NCBI GenBank assembly: GCA_937926175.1 | Contig: CALANV010000015.1 | Coordinates: forward strand, 14,190 to 78,189 | Direction of reading: 5' to 3' | Origin: an uncultured Rhodospirillales bacterium | GTDB taxonomy: Bacteria; Pseudomonadota; Alphaproteobacteria; CACIAM-22H2 | Length of the DNA stretch: 64,000 bases | In this document: piece by piece, positions 25,221 through 33,875 of the stretch | Numbering within the stretch: the first letter of the stretch is position 1 | How the letters are laid out: every line of letters begins with the position of its first letter | The notes under the pieces: generated by a model | Told to the model about the DNA's origin: nothing | Seen by the model: only the letters and a program-made list of their open reading frames with translations | Databases searched by the model: none | Program-made: the position numbers and the translations under genes

Positions 25221-26069
25221 TCAACGTAGATCGAACCCCTTGCGGCGGATGAAGGCGCCAAAATCAGCACGCTCGGGTTTCGAATACTGCCGCGCCTTGT
25301 CCTCGGACCAGCCGTAGGTTTTGGCCCTGCCGTACTCGTCGACGAAGCGTTGGCGCGCATAGGGCAGGATCGCCTGGCGCCGTGCGTCATACGCCGCCAC
25401 CCGCTCGCGAATCCCGGTCTCGTCGAACCGGTCGACGTGCACGGTGACGTCGAGCGGCAGACGCGGGCTGATGGCACCGGGTTCCGCGGGCCAGCCTGCG
25501 ACCATGCCGGCCACCGGAAACACGTGATCGGGAAGCCCGAGCAGATCGCTGACCTCCTGGGCGCGGTTGCGCAGCACGCTGAGCGGACAGCAGCCGAGCC
25601 CGACGGCTTCGGCGGCGATGACGAAGGCAGCGAGCGCAATTCCGGCATCGACCGCGGCATTGAAGAACGCGTCGAAATGATCGTTCGCGAACGGCCGTCC
25701 TTGCCACAGATGGATCTGCCGCTGGCGACGGTTGTTGCCGCAGAAGACAAGGAATACCGGCGCTGCGACGATCCACTCCTCGCCGCCGGCAAGCACGTTC
25801 AGGCGCGCCCGCACATTCGCATCCTCGACGATCACGATGTCGCGCTGCTGCAGATCGCTCTTGGACGGTGCAGACAACGCGACGGCGCACAGGACTCGCA
25901 CGAGATCCCGATCGACCCCACGGTCGAGGAACGCACGGTGCGAACGATGCGCCGCCATGCGCGCCAGCATGTCGATCCCCGCCGTATCGCCCGCCAAAGA
26001 CGGCGCATCGCCGAACCGCTGTGCGAGAGCTTCGGCGAGCTGACGCGCCGCGGTGTCGTCCGTCGTCAT
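25221..26069 (-). CDS. Nitroreductase family flavoprotein
   Basis: A 282-residue FMN-dependent nitroreductase-type protein. The N-terminal FMN phosphate-binding motif is [13 protein letters not shown], followed by [15 protein letters not shown]. The mid-region [26 protein letters not shown] is a family hallmark. Its substrate is unknown. ATG 26069 overlaps the fdhD stop as ATGA, so it is translationally coupled to a cofactor-maturation gene, which hints at a role in formate dehydrogenase maturation or redox homeostasis; this is inference. Confidence 0.88.
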   Translation of the reverse strand: MTTDDTAARQLAEALAQRFGDAPSLAGDTAGIDMLARMAAHRSHRAFLDRGVDRDLVRVLCAVALSAPSKSDLQQRDIVIVEDANVRARLNVLAGGEEWIVAAPVFLVFCGNNRRQRQIHLWQGRPFANDHFDAFFNAAVDAGIALAAFVIAAEAVGLGCCPLSVLRNRAQEVSDLLGLPDHVFPVAGMVAGWPAEPGAISPRLPLDVTVHVDRFDETGIRERVAAYDARRQAILPYARQRFVDEYGRAKTYGWSEDKARQYSKPERADFGAFIRRKGFDLR

Positions 26070-26938
26070 TCCGCGAGGCTCGCCTTGCGCTGGTGACGCC
26101 GATCCTCCTCGGCGACCTCGCGAGCCTCCGCGTCATGGATGATACGCTCGGCGCCCGACAGCACGATGAAGCGGCTTCCCTTCGCACGACCGATCAGGGT
26201 CAGGTTCGCCTTGCGCGCCAGCTCGACGCCCCATGCCGTAAAGCCGGACCGCGAGATCAGGATCGGAATCTGCATCTGCACGGTCTTGATCACCATCTCG
26301 CTCGTCAGGCGTCCCGTCGTGTAGAATAGCTTGTTCGCCGGCGATATCTTGTTGAGAAACATGTATCCGGCGATCTTGTCGACGGCGTTGTGCCGACCGA
26401 CATCCTCCATGTAGACGAGCGGCCGGTCTTCCTCGCACAACACGCAACCGTGTATCGCGCCCGCTTCGAGATAGAGGCTCGGCGCCGTGTTGATCTTCCG
26501 CAGCAGGCGGTAGAGCCACGAGGTGCGAAGGACGGCATCGGACGGAAGTCGTATTTCCTCGAACCTCTCCATCAGGTCGCCGAACACGGTGCCCTGGGCG
26601 CAGCCCGAGGTGAGCGTCTTCTTCCTGAGCTTCTCCTCGTAATTTGTCTTGCCGCGCGTGCGGACGACGACCGTATCGGTCTCGGCGTCGTATTCGACGG
26701 CCGTGACCTCGTCGTCCGCCTTCAGCATGTTCTGGTTCAGCAGATAGCCGACGGCCAGGTATTCGGGATAGTCGCCGATCGTCATCATCGTGACGATCTC
26801 CTGGCTGTTCAGAAACAGCGTCAACGGACGCTCGACCACCACCGATGTCTCGATCGGGCGGCCGTCCTGGTCATGGCCCTGCACGCGCCGGATCAGGCGT
26901 TCGTCGCCTGGATTGGGCTTGACGATGAATTCATCCAT
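26066..26938 (-). CDS. fdhD: Formate dehydrogenase accessory sulfurtransferase FdhD
   Basis: A 290-residue FdhD. Typical segments are ERPLTLFLNSQEIVTMMTIGDYPEYLAVGYL, the active-site loop TSGCAQGTVFG, MEDVGRHNAVDKIAGY, and TGRLTSEMVIKTVQM...SRSGFTAWGVELA. FdhD moves sulfur from IscS to bis-MGD before insertion in FdhA. E. coli FdhD has CxxC in the loop; here only the first cysteine is kept (CAQG). ATG 26938 begins the conserved region; upstream codons look like non-coding read-through. Confidence 0.94.
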   Translation of the reverse strand: MDEFIVKPNPGDERLIRRVQGHDQDGRPIETSVVVERPLTLFLNSQEIVTMMTIGDYPEYLAVGYLLNQNMLKADDEVTAVEYDAETDTVVVRTRGKTNYEEKLRKKTLTSGCAQGTVFGDLMERFEEIRLPSDAVLRTSWLYRLLRKINTAPSLYLEAGAIHGCVLCEEDRPLVYMEDVGRHNAVDKIAGYMFLNKISPANKLFYTTGRLTSEMVIKTVQMQIPILISRSGFTAWGVELARKANLTLIGRAKGSRFIVLSGAERIIHDAEAREVAEEDRRHQRKASLAE

Positions 26939-27079
26939 TCTTCGAATATGCCGCCCGCAGCGCGATGCCGCAAGGCGCCCCGACATGCCGCACGTGAAGA
27001 ACTTCCGGTGCCCGGCAGCGCGGGGCCGGCCATGAGGCACGAACGGGCCGTGCCCCTTCTTCAGCTTGTTCGAATGCCG

Positions 27080-27311
27080 TCATGCCACGGATGGCGTGTT
27101 CGCGTGATCCTCGGGATCGGTGATCAGGACCACGTCGAGCCCAAAATCCGTCGTCGTGACTCGCATCGACCGGAAAATGGAATCGTCGATGTCTTCCCTG
27201 TCGGTCGGCAACGCATAAAGCCGCGTCTGCGCACGGGAAGAGCCGCGACGAACTTGCCTTCGCAATCCCGTCGATAACCTGGATCGGGATGCTGATGCCC
27301 GCGACCTTCAT
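27080..27311 (-). pseudogene. Short gene with an apparent frameshift, upstream of fdhD
   Basis: Two minus-strand frames together look like one ~77-residue gene. From ATG 27311 (preceded by AAGGTTAAGGG) the frame reads MKVAGISIPIQVIDGIAKAS with strongly G/C third positions. That signal stops near 27210-27225, where the neighbouring frame takes over (LYALPTDREDIDDSIFRS...VVLITDPEDHANTPSVA) to TGA at 27080. The codon bias switches at the junction, as expected for an indel. It could be a real pseudogene or a sequencing error. I recognise no family. Confidence 0.45.
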
Positions 27312-27321
27312 CCCTTAACCT

Positions 27322-27474
27322 TCATGTCGGACGGCAGGTCGGCGCCGCACGCGGAACCTGGGGGCCGAAGATTGTCGTGGCGGTGAATCGGCCGTCCGGG
27401 TGGCACGCGGGACAATGCCCGTCGACGGGGCCGTACGCGCCCGCCGCCAGGCCGTCGACATCGGCGCCGATCAT
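27322..27474 (-). CDS. 50-residue Cys-containing small protein
   Basis: ATG 27474 to TGA 27322 encodes a 50-residue protein with a CPAC motif (VDGHCPACHPDGRFT) and a later cysteine near the C-terminus (APTCRPT). Third codon positions are overwhelmingly G/C, as in real genes here. Its stop is 10 bp before the frameshifted gene, so the two probably form the head of the fdhD transcript. A metal or Fe-S binding role is possible but not shown. Confidence 0.4.
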   Translation of the reverse strand: MIGADVDGLAAGAYGPVDGHCPACHPDGRFTATTIFGPQVPRAAPTCRPT

Positions 27475-27591
27475 GGCTGCCTGCCCCCACCCCCTGCTCA
27501 TCTGCACCCGACCTGAACACTGCGCCTGTTAACAGCTGCGACGCGCCCGTCGCGGAAAAACCGCATTAGAATGTTCAAATATATGCACTGG

Positions 27592-27621
27592 TTGCGGTTA
27601 CTCCATATTGAGACGTATAAT
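27592..27621 (+). promoter_or_regulatory. Putative promoter of the tup operon
   Basis: A perfect -10 TATAAT at 27616-27621 lies 18 bp after TTGCGG (27592-27597), giving a ~25-nt leader to the tupB ATG. The surrounding 27560-27650 region is unusually AT-rich. Loose inverted ATATG...CATAT elements at 27581-27585 and 27603-27607 flank the -35 and could be part of an oxyanion regulator site, but they are too short to assign. Confidence 0.5.
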
Positions 27622-27650
27622 TCACACGAACTTGCACATAAAAGACAGTC

Positions 27651-28355
27651 ATGAGCGACATCACCGCGGCCCTCGCGACCGCTCTCGGCCTGATTGCACG
27701 GCTGGACGCCCGCCTTGTCGAAATTGTCGCGCTCAGCCTGCAGGTCAGCCTGACGGCCGTGGCGGTTGCGGCCGGCCTCGGTCTTCCGCTCGGTGCTGCC
27801 GTCGCCCTGGGCCGCTTCCCTGGCCGCCGTGTGCTGATCGTCGTCCTCAACAGCCTCATGGGGCTGCCACCGGTCGTGGTCGGGTTGGTCGTCTACCTGC
27901 TCCTGTCCCGCGCCGGGCCGCTCGGCCCACTGGGTCTGCTGTTCACGCCGTCGGCAATGGTGATCGCGCAGGCGACCCTGATCACGCCGATCATCGCGGC
28001 GCTGACGCGACAGGTCATCGAGGACGCCTGGCGCGAATATGAGGAGCAGCTGCGCTCTCTCGGCGTGACGCCGCGCCGTGCCATTCTCACCCTGCTCTGG
28101 GACACGCGGTTTTCGCTCGTGACCGCCGTCCTGGCCGGCTTCGGCCGAGCGAGCGCCGAGGTCGGCGCGGTCATGATCGTGGGCGGCAACATCGACGGCG
28201 TGACCCGGGTCATGACCACGGCGATCGCGCTGGAGACGAGCAAAGGCGACCTGCCGCTGGCGCTCGGCCTCGGGCTCATCCTCATCACTCTGGTGATGGG
28301 CGTGAACACCGCCGCCTACGTGATCAAAGAGGCGGCGCAGCGGAAATTCGGGTGA
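27651..28355 (+). CDS. tupB: Tungstate ABC transporter permease TupB
   Basis: A 234-residue inner-membrane permease with about five to six helices. The cytoplasmic EAA-type coupling loop is seen as EDAWREYEEQLRSLGVTPRRAILTLLWDTRFSLV. The SLMGLPPVVVGLVVYLLLS segment is characteristic of TupB/WtpB-like proteins. It forms the channel for tungstate, with TupA and TupC encoded immediately after. It is transcribed divergently from the fdhD-led cluster. Confidence 0.9.
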   Translation: MSDITAALATALGLIARLDARLVEIVALSLQVSLTAVAVAAGLGLPLGAAVALGRFPGRRVLIVVLNSLMGLPPVVVGLVVYLLLSRAGPLGPLGLLFTPSAMVIAQATLITPIIAALTRQVIEDAWREYEEQLRSLGVTPRRAILTLLWDTRFSLVTAVLAGFGRASAEVGAVMIVGGNIDGVTRVMTTAIALETSKGDLPLALGLGLILITLVMGVNTAAYVIKEAAQRKFG

Positions 28356-29086
28356 CCGGCGCGATGCACGCACCACCCTCGATCCTTCCGCTTGCGGTAC
28401 ACGACCTGACGTTCGTCGCGGGCGGCAAGACCATCATCGACCGAGTCTCGTTCGACCTTCGGCACGGACAGCGAACAGTCATCCTCGGGCCGAACGGCGC
28501 CGGAAAGAGCGTGCTCCTGCGACTCTGCCACGGGCTGCTGACGCCGTCCGGAGGCTCGATTGTCTGGGGCGGTGGACAGCCGCATCCGGAACGCCGGCAA
28601 GCGATGGTCTTTCAGCGCCCGGTGATGCTGCGCAGGTCGGCGCTTGCCAACATCACCTATGCCCTCAAGCTCGCCGGCGTGCCCCGCGCGGAGCGCGACA
28701 TGCGTGCGCGCGCAGCTTTGGCGAAGGTCGGCCTTGATCGCGTTGCGGACAGTCCGGCCCGGGTTCTCTCCGGCGGCGAACAGCAGCGCCTTGCGCTTGC
28801 CCGCGCCTGGGCGCTCTCGCCGGAAGTCCTGTTTCTCGACGAACCCACCGCCAACCTCGATCCCGGCGCGACCCGGATGATCGAAGAGGCGATCGCCGTC
28901 ATCCATGCGAACGGCACCAAGATCGTGATGACGACGCATGACCTTGGACAGGCGCGACGCATCGCCGACGAGGTCATTTTTCTTCACCGCGGGCGCGTGC
29001 TCGAGCACACGCCCGCTGCCCACTTCTTCGACCAGCCCGCCACGCCCGAGGCGGCGGCGTTCATCCGCGGCGATCTCATCTGGTAA
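28352..29086 (+). CDS. tupC: Tungstate ABC transporter ATPase TupC
   Basis: A ~244-residue ABC ATPase. It shows Walker A GPNGAGKSV, a Q-loop in AMVFQRPVMLRRS, the signature LSGGEQQRLALARA, Walker B VLFLDEPTANLD, and the H-loop MTTHDLGQARR. The GTG start at 28352 overlaps the tupB stop (GTGA); ATG 28364 is the alternative. Powers tungstate import with TupB and TupA. Confidence 0.92.
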   Translation: MTGAMHAPPSILPLAVHDLTFVAGGKTIIDRVSFDLRHGQRTVILGPNGAGKSVLLRLCHGLLTPSGGSIVWGGGQPHPERRQAMVFQRPVMLRRSALANITYALKLAGVPRAERDMRARAALAKVGLDRVADSPARVLSGGEQQRLALARAWALSPEVLFLDEPTANLDPGATRMIEEAIAVIHANGTKIVMTTHDLGQARRIADEVIFLHRGRVLEHTPAAHFFDQPATPEAAAFIRGDLIW

Positions 29087-29115
29087 CCGGAACGAACATG
29101 CGTAAGGAGGAAATG

Positions 29116-29955
29116 ATGCGCAGACACCGTTTGCTGACGATCATCGGGGCCCTGACGATCGCGATACTGGCAGCTGCGCCGGCACTGGCACAGGACAAGT
29201 TCATCACGGTCGCCTCGACGACCTCGACTGAGCAGTCGGGTCTGTTCGGTCACATCCTCCCGCTCTTCAAGGCCAAGACCGGGATCGAGGTGCGTGTCAT
29301 CGCGCAGGGCACCGGCCAGGCGCTCGACACCGGTCGCCGGGGCGATGCCGACGTCGTGTTCGTGCACGACAGGGCGGCCGAGGAGAAGTTCGTCGCCGAA
29401 GGCTTCGGCGTCGAGCGGCGCGAGGTCATGTACAACGATTTCGTGCTCGTCGGCCCGAAATCGGATCCGGCCAAGATCGCCGGCACGAAAGACATCGCGG
29501 CGGCACTCAAGAAGATCGCGGAGGCGAAAGCGCCCTTCGCGTCGCGGGGCGACAAGAGTGGCACGCATGCCGCCGAGCTGCGCCTGTGGAAGATCGCCGG
29601 CGTCGATCCGGATTCCGGCAAGGGCACGTGGTATCGCGAAACGGGTTCCGGCATGGGGCCGACTCTCAATACGGCTGCCGCCATGGACGCCTACGCGTTG
29701 ACCGACCGGGGAACCTGGATCAGCTTCAAGAACCGGCGCAATCTCGCGATCGTCGTCGAGGGCGACCATCGGCTCTTCAACCAGTACGGCGTGATGCTGG
29801 TCAATCCGGCCAAGCATCCGCACGTGAAGAAGGATCTTGGCATGGCCTTCATCGAATGGGTGACGTCGCCGGAAGGCCAGAAAGCTATCGCCGACTACAA
29901 GATCGAGGGCGAGCAGCTCTTCTTCCCGAACTATCGCAAGGACGGAGCGTCGTGA
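29116..29955 (+). CDS. tupA: Tungstate-binding periplasmic protein TupA
   Basis: A ~279-residue secreted binding protein with a signal peptide ending ...AAAPALAQ. The mature N-terminus contains VASTTSTEQSG, the Thr/Ser-rich oxyanion-binding motif of the TupA family, and later RGDKSGTHAAELRLW and GSGMGPTLNTAA. The Shine-Dalgarno AAGGAGG at 29104-29110 selects ATG 29116 or the adjacent ATG 29113. TupA proteins generally bind tungstate with much higher affinity than molybdate, which raises the possibility of a tungsten-dependent formate dehydrogenase nearby. Confidence 0.93.
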   Translation: MRRHRLLTIIGALTIAILAAAPALAQDKFITVASTTSTEQSGLFGHILPLFKAKTGIEVRVIAQGTGQALDTGRRGDADVVFVHDRAAEEKFVAEGFGVERREVMYNDFVLVGPKSDPAKIAGTKDIAAALKKIAEAKAPFASRGDKSGTHAAELRLWKIAGVDPDSGKGTWYRETGSGMGPTLNTAAAMDAYALTDRGTWISFKNRRNLAIVVEGDHRLFNQYGVMLVNPAKHPHVKKDLGMAFIEWVTSPEGQKAIADYKIEGEQLFFPNYRKDGAS

Positions 29956-30767
29956 CGAAACGGCGCCTCCTCGGCGTCGCAGCCGCGACCCTGGTCGTCG
30001 CGATGTCGAGGAATGCGTCTGCCGAAGGTCCCGTGCGGCTTTACGCCGCCGGAAGCCTTCGCGCCGCCCTGACCGAAGTCGCCCAGGCGTTCACGAAGGA
30101 AAGCGGCGTGCAGATCGCGGCAACGTATGGGCCGTCAGGTCTGTTGCGCGAGCGTATCGAGAAAGGCGAGCCGGCGGATGTGTTCGCCTCGGCGAACATG
30201 GCGCACCCCGAAGCCGTGCACCGGTCCGGTCGGTACGGACCGGTCATCCTGTTCGCACGCAACCGCCTTTGTGCGCTCGCTCAACCCGGCATGGACGTCA
30301 CGCCGGACACCCTCCTCGACCGTATGCTCGATCCGGACGTCGAACTCGGCACCTCGACGCCGAAAGCCGATCCGTCGGGAGACTATGCCTGGGCCCTGTT
30401 CGAGCGCGCCGAAAAGCTCCGCCCCGGCGCCTTTGCCAAGCTGGACGCGAAAGCCTTGCAGCTGACGGGGGGCCCGCAATCGCCGCCGCCGAAAGATCGT
30501 ACGATCTACGGAAAGCTGATGGAGGAACGTGCCGCCGACATATTCCTGACGTACTGTACCAATGCGGTCGCCGCCAGGAAGGAAGTACCTTCGCTGCAGA
30601 TCGTGGCAGTGCCGGATGCGCTCGCGGTCGGCGCCGACTACGGCCTTACGGTCGCAAAGAGCGCCGGCCCCGGCGCGGGTCAGTTCGCGACGTACATTAT
30701 GTCCCCGCAAGGGCAGTCCATTCTGGCGCGGCACGGCTTCGATGGCGGCGACACGGCATCGCGTTAA
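29952..30767 (+). CDS. ModA-like substrate-binding protein without its own permease
   Basis: A 271-residue periplasmic binding protein with an N-terminal signal segment. It has the ModA pattern: LYAAGSLRAALTEVAQAFTKESGV, GEPADVFASANMAHPEAV, and a C-terminal TYIMSPQGQSILARHGF. GTG 29952 overlaps the tupA stop as GTGA. No ModB/ModC pair follows; instead a Mop protein and a BtuFCD-type importer come next. It may feed TupBC or the second transporter, or act as an oxyanion buffer. Confidence 0.85.
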   Translation: MTKRRLLGVAAATLVVAMSRNASAEGPVRLYAAGSLRAALTEVAQAFTKESGVQIAATYGPSGLLRERIEKGEPADVFASANMAHPEAVHRSGRYGPVILFARNRLCALAQPGMDVTPDTLLDRMLDPDVELGTSTPKADPSGDYAWALFERAEKLRPGAFAKLDAKALQLTGGPQSPPPKDRTIYGKLMEERAADIFLTYCTNAVAARKEVPSLQIVAVPDALAVGADYGLTVAKSAGPGAGQFATYIMSPQGQSILARHGFDGGDTASR

Positions 30768-30784
30768 CTGCGTGGAGGCCGCAC

Positions 30785-30991
30785 ATGAAACTCAGCGCAC
30801 GCAACGTCCTCAAGGGTCGCGTCCGGTCCGTCGTCAAAGGCCAGACGACCGCGCATGTAAAAATCGAACTGACGGGCGGCGCCGTGATCACGGCATCCAT
30901 CACCAATGAAGCCGTCGACGATCTGAATCTGCGCGAGGGCGACGAAGCCTCTGCGGTCATCAAGGCTTCGGATGTGATCGTGGCCAAGTAG
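30785..30991 (+). CDS. mop: Molybdopterin-binding (Mop/TOBE) protein
   Basis: A 68-residue single TOBE (molbindin) domain: LSARNVLKGRVRSVVKGQTTAHVKIELTGG...ITNEAVDDLNLREGDEASAVIKASDVIVAK. Molbindins assemble into hexamers that store molybdate or tungstate in the cytoplasm. The position between oxyanion-uptake genes supports a storage or homeostasis role. The downstream gene starts 3 bp after its stop. Confidence 0.93.
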   Translation: MKLSARNVLKGRVRSVVKGQTTAHVKIELTGGAVITASITNEAVDDLNLREGDEASAVIKASDVIVAK

Positions 30992-30994
30992 GCC

Positions 30995-32068
30995 ATGTCC
31001 GGGACGGGAACCGCGCGGCTTTGCCGCGCCGGCGTCCTTGCGTACCTCCTGTTCGTCCCTTGGCCGCCGTCGGCGGATGCGCAGGAGACCCGAACGTTCG
31101 TCGACGCCGCGGGACGTTCGGTCGCGGTTCCGGCCCGCATCGAAAGGGTCTATGCGGCCGGCCCGCCGGCGAGCGTGATCGTCTTCTCGCTGGCCCCCGA
31201 CAAGCTGATCGGCTGGACCAGCCGGATCCGCTCCGCCGAGCGGCCGTTCCTTCCGCCGCGCTACGCCGATCTGCCGAATCTCGGCCGCCTTACCGGCCGG
31301 GGAAATACGGCCAATGTCGAGGTCGTTCTTGGCGCCGCGCCGGACGTGATCATCGACTACGGCACCATCTCGCCGACTTATGCCTCCCTCGCCGACCGGG
31401 TACAGGCGCAGCTCGGCATTCCATACGTCCTCATCGATGGATCCTTCGACGGAATGGAGACCGCCTACCGTCTGCTCGGCGAGCTTCTTGACGAGCGGCA
31501 ACGGGCGGACGAGCTGATCCGGTTCGTGCGAGATGCACTCGCCGACGTCGATCGCGCGGTGGCGGCCGTTCCGACCGACCGGCGTCGACGGGTCTATTAT
31601 GCCCGCGGCCCCGACGGATTGCAGACCGGACTCGCCGGATCGATAAACGTCGAAAGTCTGGAACGGGTCGGCGCGATCAATGTCGCCGCCGAAGCGCTCG
31701 GACGCGGCGGCCTCGCGAGCGTATCGCTGGAGCAGGTGCTGCTCTGGAATCCGGATACGATCATCACCATCGATGCGAGCTTCTACCGTTCGGTCTGGTC
31801 CGATCCGCTCTGGCGGAACATCGATGCCGTCCGCAACCGTCGCGTTTCTCTGGCCCCCACCCTTCCCTTCGGATGGATCGACTTTCCACCATCCGTGAAC
31901 CGTATCGTCGGCCTTCGATGGCTACTGTCTGTCCTCTACCCGGACCATGCCCCCGACGATCTGCGCGACTTCGTGCGCGAGTTCTTCACACGGTTCTATC
32001 ATCGTACGCCGAGCGAGGCGCAGCTCGACGAGCTGCTGCAGCCGCCCCGGACGGATACGGGTCCATGA
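30995..32068 (+). CDS. BtuF/MolA-like periplasmic binding protein
   Basis: A 357-residue secreted binding protein of the class III type (long-helix-hinged, as in BtuF, FhuD, MolA). A signal peptide precedes TFVDAAGRSVAVPARIERVYAAGPPASVIVFSLAPDKLIGW; later GPDGLQTGLAGSINVESLERVGAINVA and WIDFPPSVNRIVGLRWL follow. The fold normally serves iron-siderophore, heme, cobalamin or, in Haemophilus MolABC, molybdate. The location within a tungstate/molybdate operon favours an oxyanion substrate, but iron or cobalamin cannot be excluded by sequence. Confidence 0.82.
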   Translation: MSGTGTARLCRAGVLAYLLFVPWPPSADAQETRTFVDAAGRSVAVPARIERVYAAGPPASVIVFSLAPDKLIGWTSRIRSAERPFLPPRYADLPNLGRLTGRGNTANVEVVLGAAPDVIIDYGTISPTYASLADRVQAQLGIPYVLIDGSFDGMETAYRLLGELLDERQRADELIRFVRDALADVDRAVAAVPTDRRRRVYYARGPDGLQTGLAGSINVESLERVGAINVAAEALGRGGLASVSLEQVLLWNPDTIITIDASFYRSVWSDPLWRNIDAVRNRRVSLAPTLPFGWIDFPPSVNRIVGLRWLLSVLYPDHAPDDLRDFVREFFTRFYHRTPSEAQLDELLQPPRTDTGP

Positions 32069-33087
32069 AGACCGGCTGGAACGGACGTCTTCTCCCCCTT
32101 CTGTTTCTGACGGCGTGCCTGATCGCGCTGGTCGTGCTTGCGTTTGCCGTCGGCAAGTACCGTATCGCGCCGGTGGATCTGTACCGGCTGATCTGGGCCA
32201 AAATCACAGGGACACCGCACGATCTTCCGCCCGCGATCGAGACGGTCGTGTTCGCCGTTCGCGCCCCCCGGGTCATCGGCGCGATGATCGTCGGCGCTGC
32301 GCTCGCCGCGGCCGGTGCCGCCTATCAAGGGTTGTTCCGCAACCCGCTGGTCGCGCCGGACATCCTGGGCGTGTCATCCGGTGCTGCACTCGGCGCGGCC
32401 GTCGGGATTTTCCTGTCCTTCGACGTCGTCGCGATCCAAGGGTTCGCCTTCCTGTGCGGCCTCGGTGCCGTCGCAACCGTCTACGCGGTCGGCAGCACGG
32501 TCCGCGGACAGGATCCGATCCTGACGCTCGTCCTTTCCGGGGTCGTGCTCGGGTCTCTGCTCGGATCCTGCATCGCGCTGCTCAAATATCTGGCCGATCC
32601 ATACGACCAGCTCCCCGCGATTACGTTCTGGCTGCTCGGAAGCCTGGCCAGCACGACGGGCCAGGACATCGCCTCGACTCTGCCTGCCGTCCTAGCCGGA
32701 ATGGTGCCCCTGTACCTCCTGCGCTGGCGGATGGACGTCATGTCGCTCGGCGACGAGGAAGCGCGCGCCCTCGGCGTCGAGGCGGGGCGGCTCCGCATCG
32801 TCATCGTCGCCGCGGCGACACTGATGACGGCCGCCGTCGTCTCGATCTCCGGCATCATCGGATGGGTCGGGCTTCTGATCCCTCACTTCGCCCGGATGCT
32901 GGTCGGTCCGGGCTTTGCCCGCCTGCTGCCCGCGTCGATCATCCTGGGCGGCGCCTATCTGCTCCTTGTCGATACGCTCGCACGCACCGTGGCGGCCACC
33001 GAGATTCCGCTCGGCGTTCTTACGGCATTCATCGGAACGCCGTTCTTCATTTGGCTGCTCGCGACCGCACGCCGAGGCTGGCAATGA
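32065..33087 (+). CDS. FecCD/BtuC-type ABC permease
   Basis: A 340-residue permease with about ten transmembrane helices. FecCD-family motifs include RAPRVIGAMIVGAALAAAGAAYQGLFRNPLVAPDILGVSSGAALGA and GIIGWVGLLIPHFARMLVG. ATG 32065 overlaps the binding-protein stop as ATGA, and the gene's own stop overlaps the ATPase start the same way. It forms the transmembrane path for the MolA-like protein's ligand. Confidence 0.92.
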   Translation: MKTGWNGRLLPLLFLTACLIALVVLAFAVGKYRIAPVDLYRLIWAKITGTPHDLPPAIETVVFAVRAPRVIGAMIVGAALAAAGAAYQGLFRNPLVAPDILGVSSGAALGAAVGIFLSFDVVAIQGFAFLCGLGAVATVYAVGSTVRGQDPILTLVLSGVVLGSLLGSCIALLKYLADPYDQLPAITFWLLGSLASTTGQDIASTLPAVLAGMVPLYLLRWRMDVMSLGDEEARALGVEAGRLRIVIVAAATLMTAAVVSISGIIGWVGLLIPHFARMLVGPGFARLLPASIILGGAYLLLVDTLARTVAATEIPLGVLTAFIGTPFFIWLLATARRGWQ

Positions 33088-33875
33088 GCCTCACGGTCGA
33101 AGACCTTGCTTACGGCTATCCACGCAAACAGGTCGGACGAGACGTCTCGTTCGAGCTGGCGCCGGGCGAAATCTTCTGCCTGCTCGGGCCAAACGGCGGC
33201 GGCAAGACGACGCTGTTCAAGACCATCCTCGGTCTCATCCCGCCCCAGGCTGGCCGCGTGCTGATCGACGGCGAGGATATCGCAGCGCTCCCGCGCGCGG
33301 CCCTTGCCCGCCGTATCGGTTACGTCCCCCAGGTGCACACGGGCTATTTCCCGTACACGGTCCATGACATCGTCCTGATGGGACGAACCGCCCATCGCGG
33401 TCCGTTCGCCGCACCCGGCGCCGCCGACCTCGCGGCCGTCGAGTTCGCGCTCGAGGCACTCGGCATCGCGCATCTCGCCACGCACGTCTATACCCGCATC
33501 AGCGGCGGCGAACGCCAGCTGACCCTCATCGCACGGGCGCTTGCGCAGGCGCCGAAGGTGCTGGTCATGGACGAACCCACGGCCAGTCTCGATTTCGGCA
33601 ATCAGATCCGCGTCCTCGAGCAGATCAAACGGCTGGCGACCGGCGGCATGACGGTCATCTTCTCTACCCACGACCCCGAGCAGGCACTGCTCTGCGGCGA
33701 CCGGGTTGCCATGCTGCAGCAGGGGCGCCTTGCGTATCTCGGCGCGCCTTCCGACGTGATCACATCGGACAGTCTCAGGGAGATCTACGGCGTCGACGTC
33801 ACGGTCGCGGAGATCGACACGGCATCCGGCACGCGACGCGTTTGCATTCCACGCTTTTCGCCTCAGGAATTGTAG
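33084..33875 (+). CDS. FecE/BtuD-type ABC ATPase
   Basis: A 263-residue ATPase: Walker A GPNGGGKTTLFKTILG, Q-loop IGYVPQVHTGYFPYTV, signature ISGGERQLTLIARALAQ, Walker B VLVMDEPTASLD, H-loop STHDPEQAL. It energises the preceding FecCD-type permease. Its 3' end overlaps the 3' end of the convergent regulator gene by 13 bp. Confidence 0.93.
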   Translation: MSLTVEDLAYGYPRKQVGRDVSFELAPGEIFCLLGPNGGGKTTLFKTILGLIPPQAGRVLIDGEDIAALPRAALARRIGYVPQVHTGYFPYTVHDIVLMGRTAHRGPFAAPGAADLAAVEFALEALGIAHLATHVYTRISGGERQLTLIARALAQAPKVLVMDEPTASLDFGNQIRVLEQIKRLATGGMTVIFSTHDPEQALLCGDRVAMLQQGRLAYLGAPSDVITSDSLREIYGVDVTVAEIDTASGTRRVCIPRFSPQEL

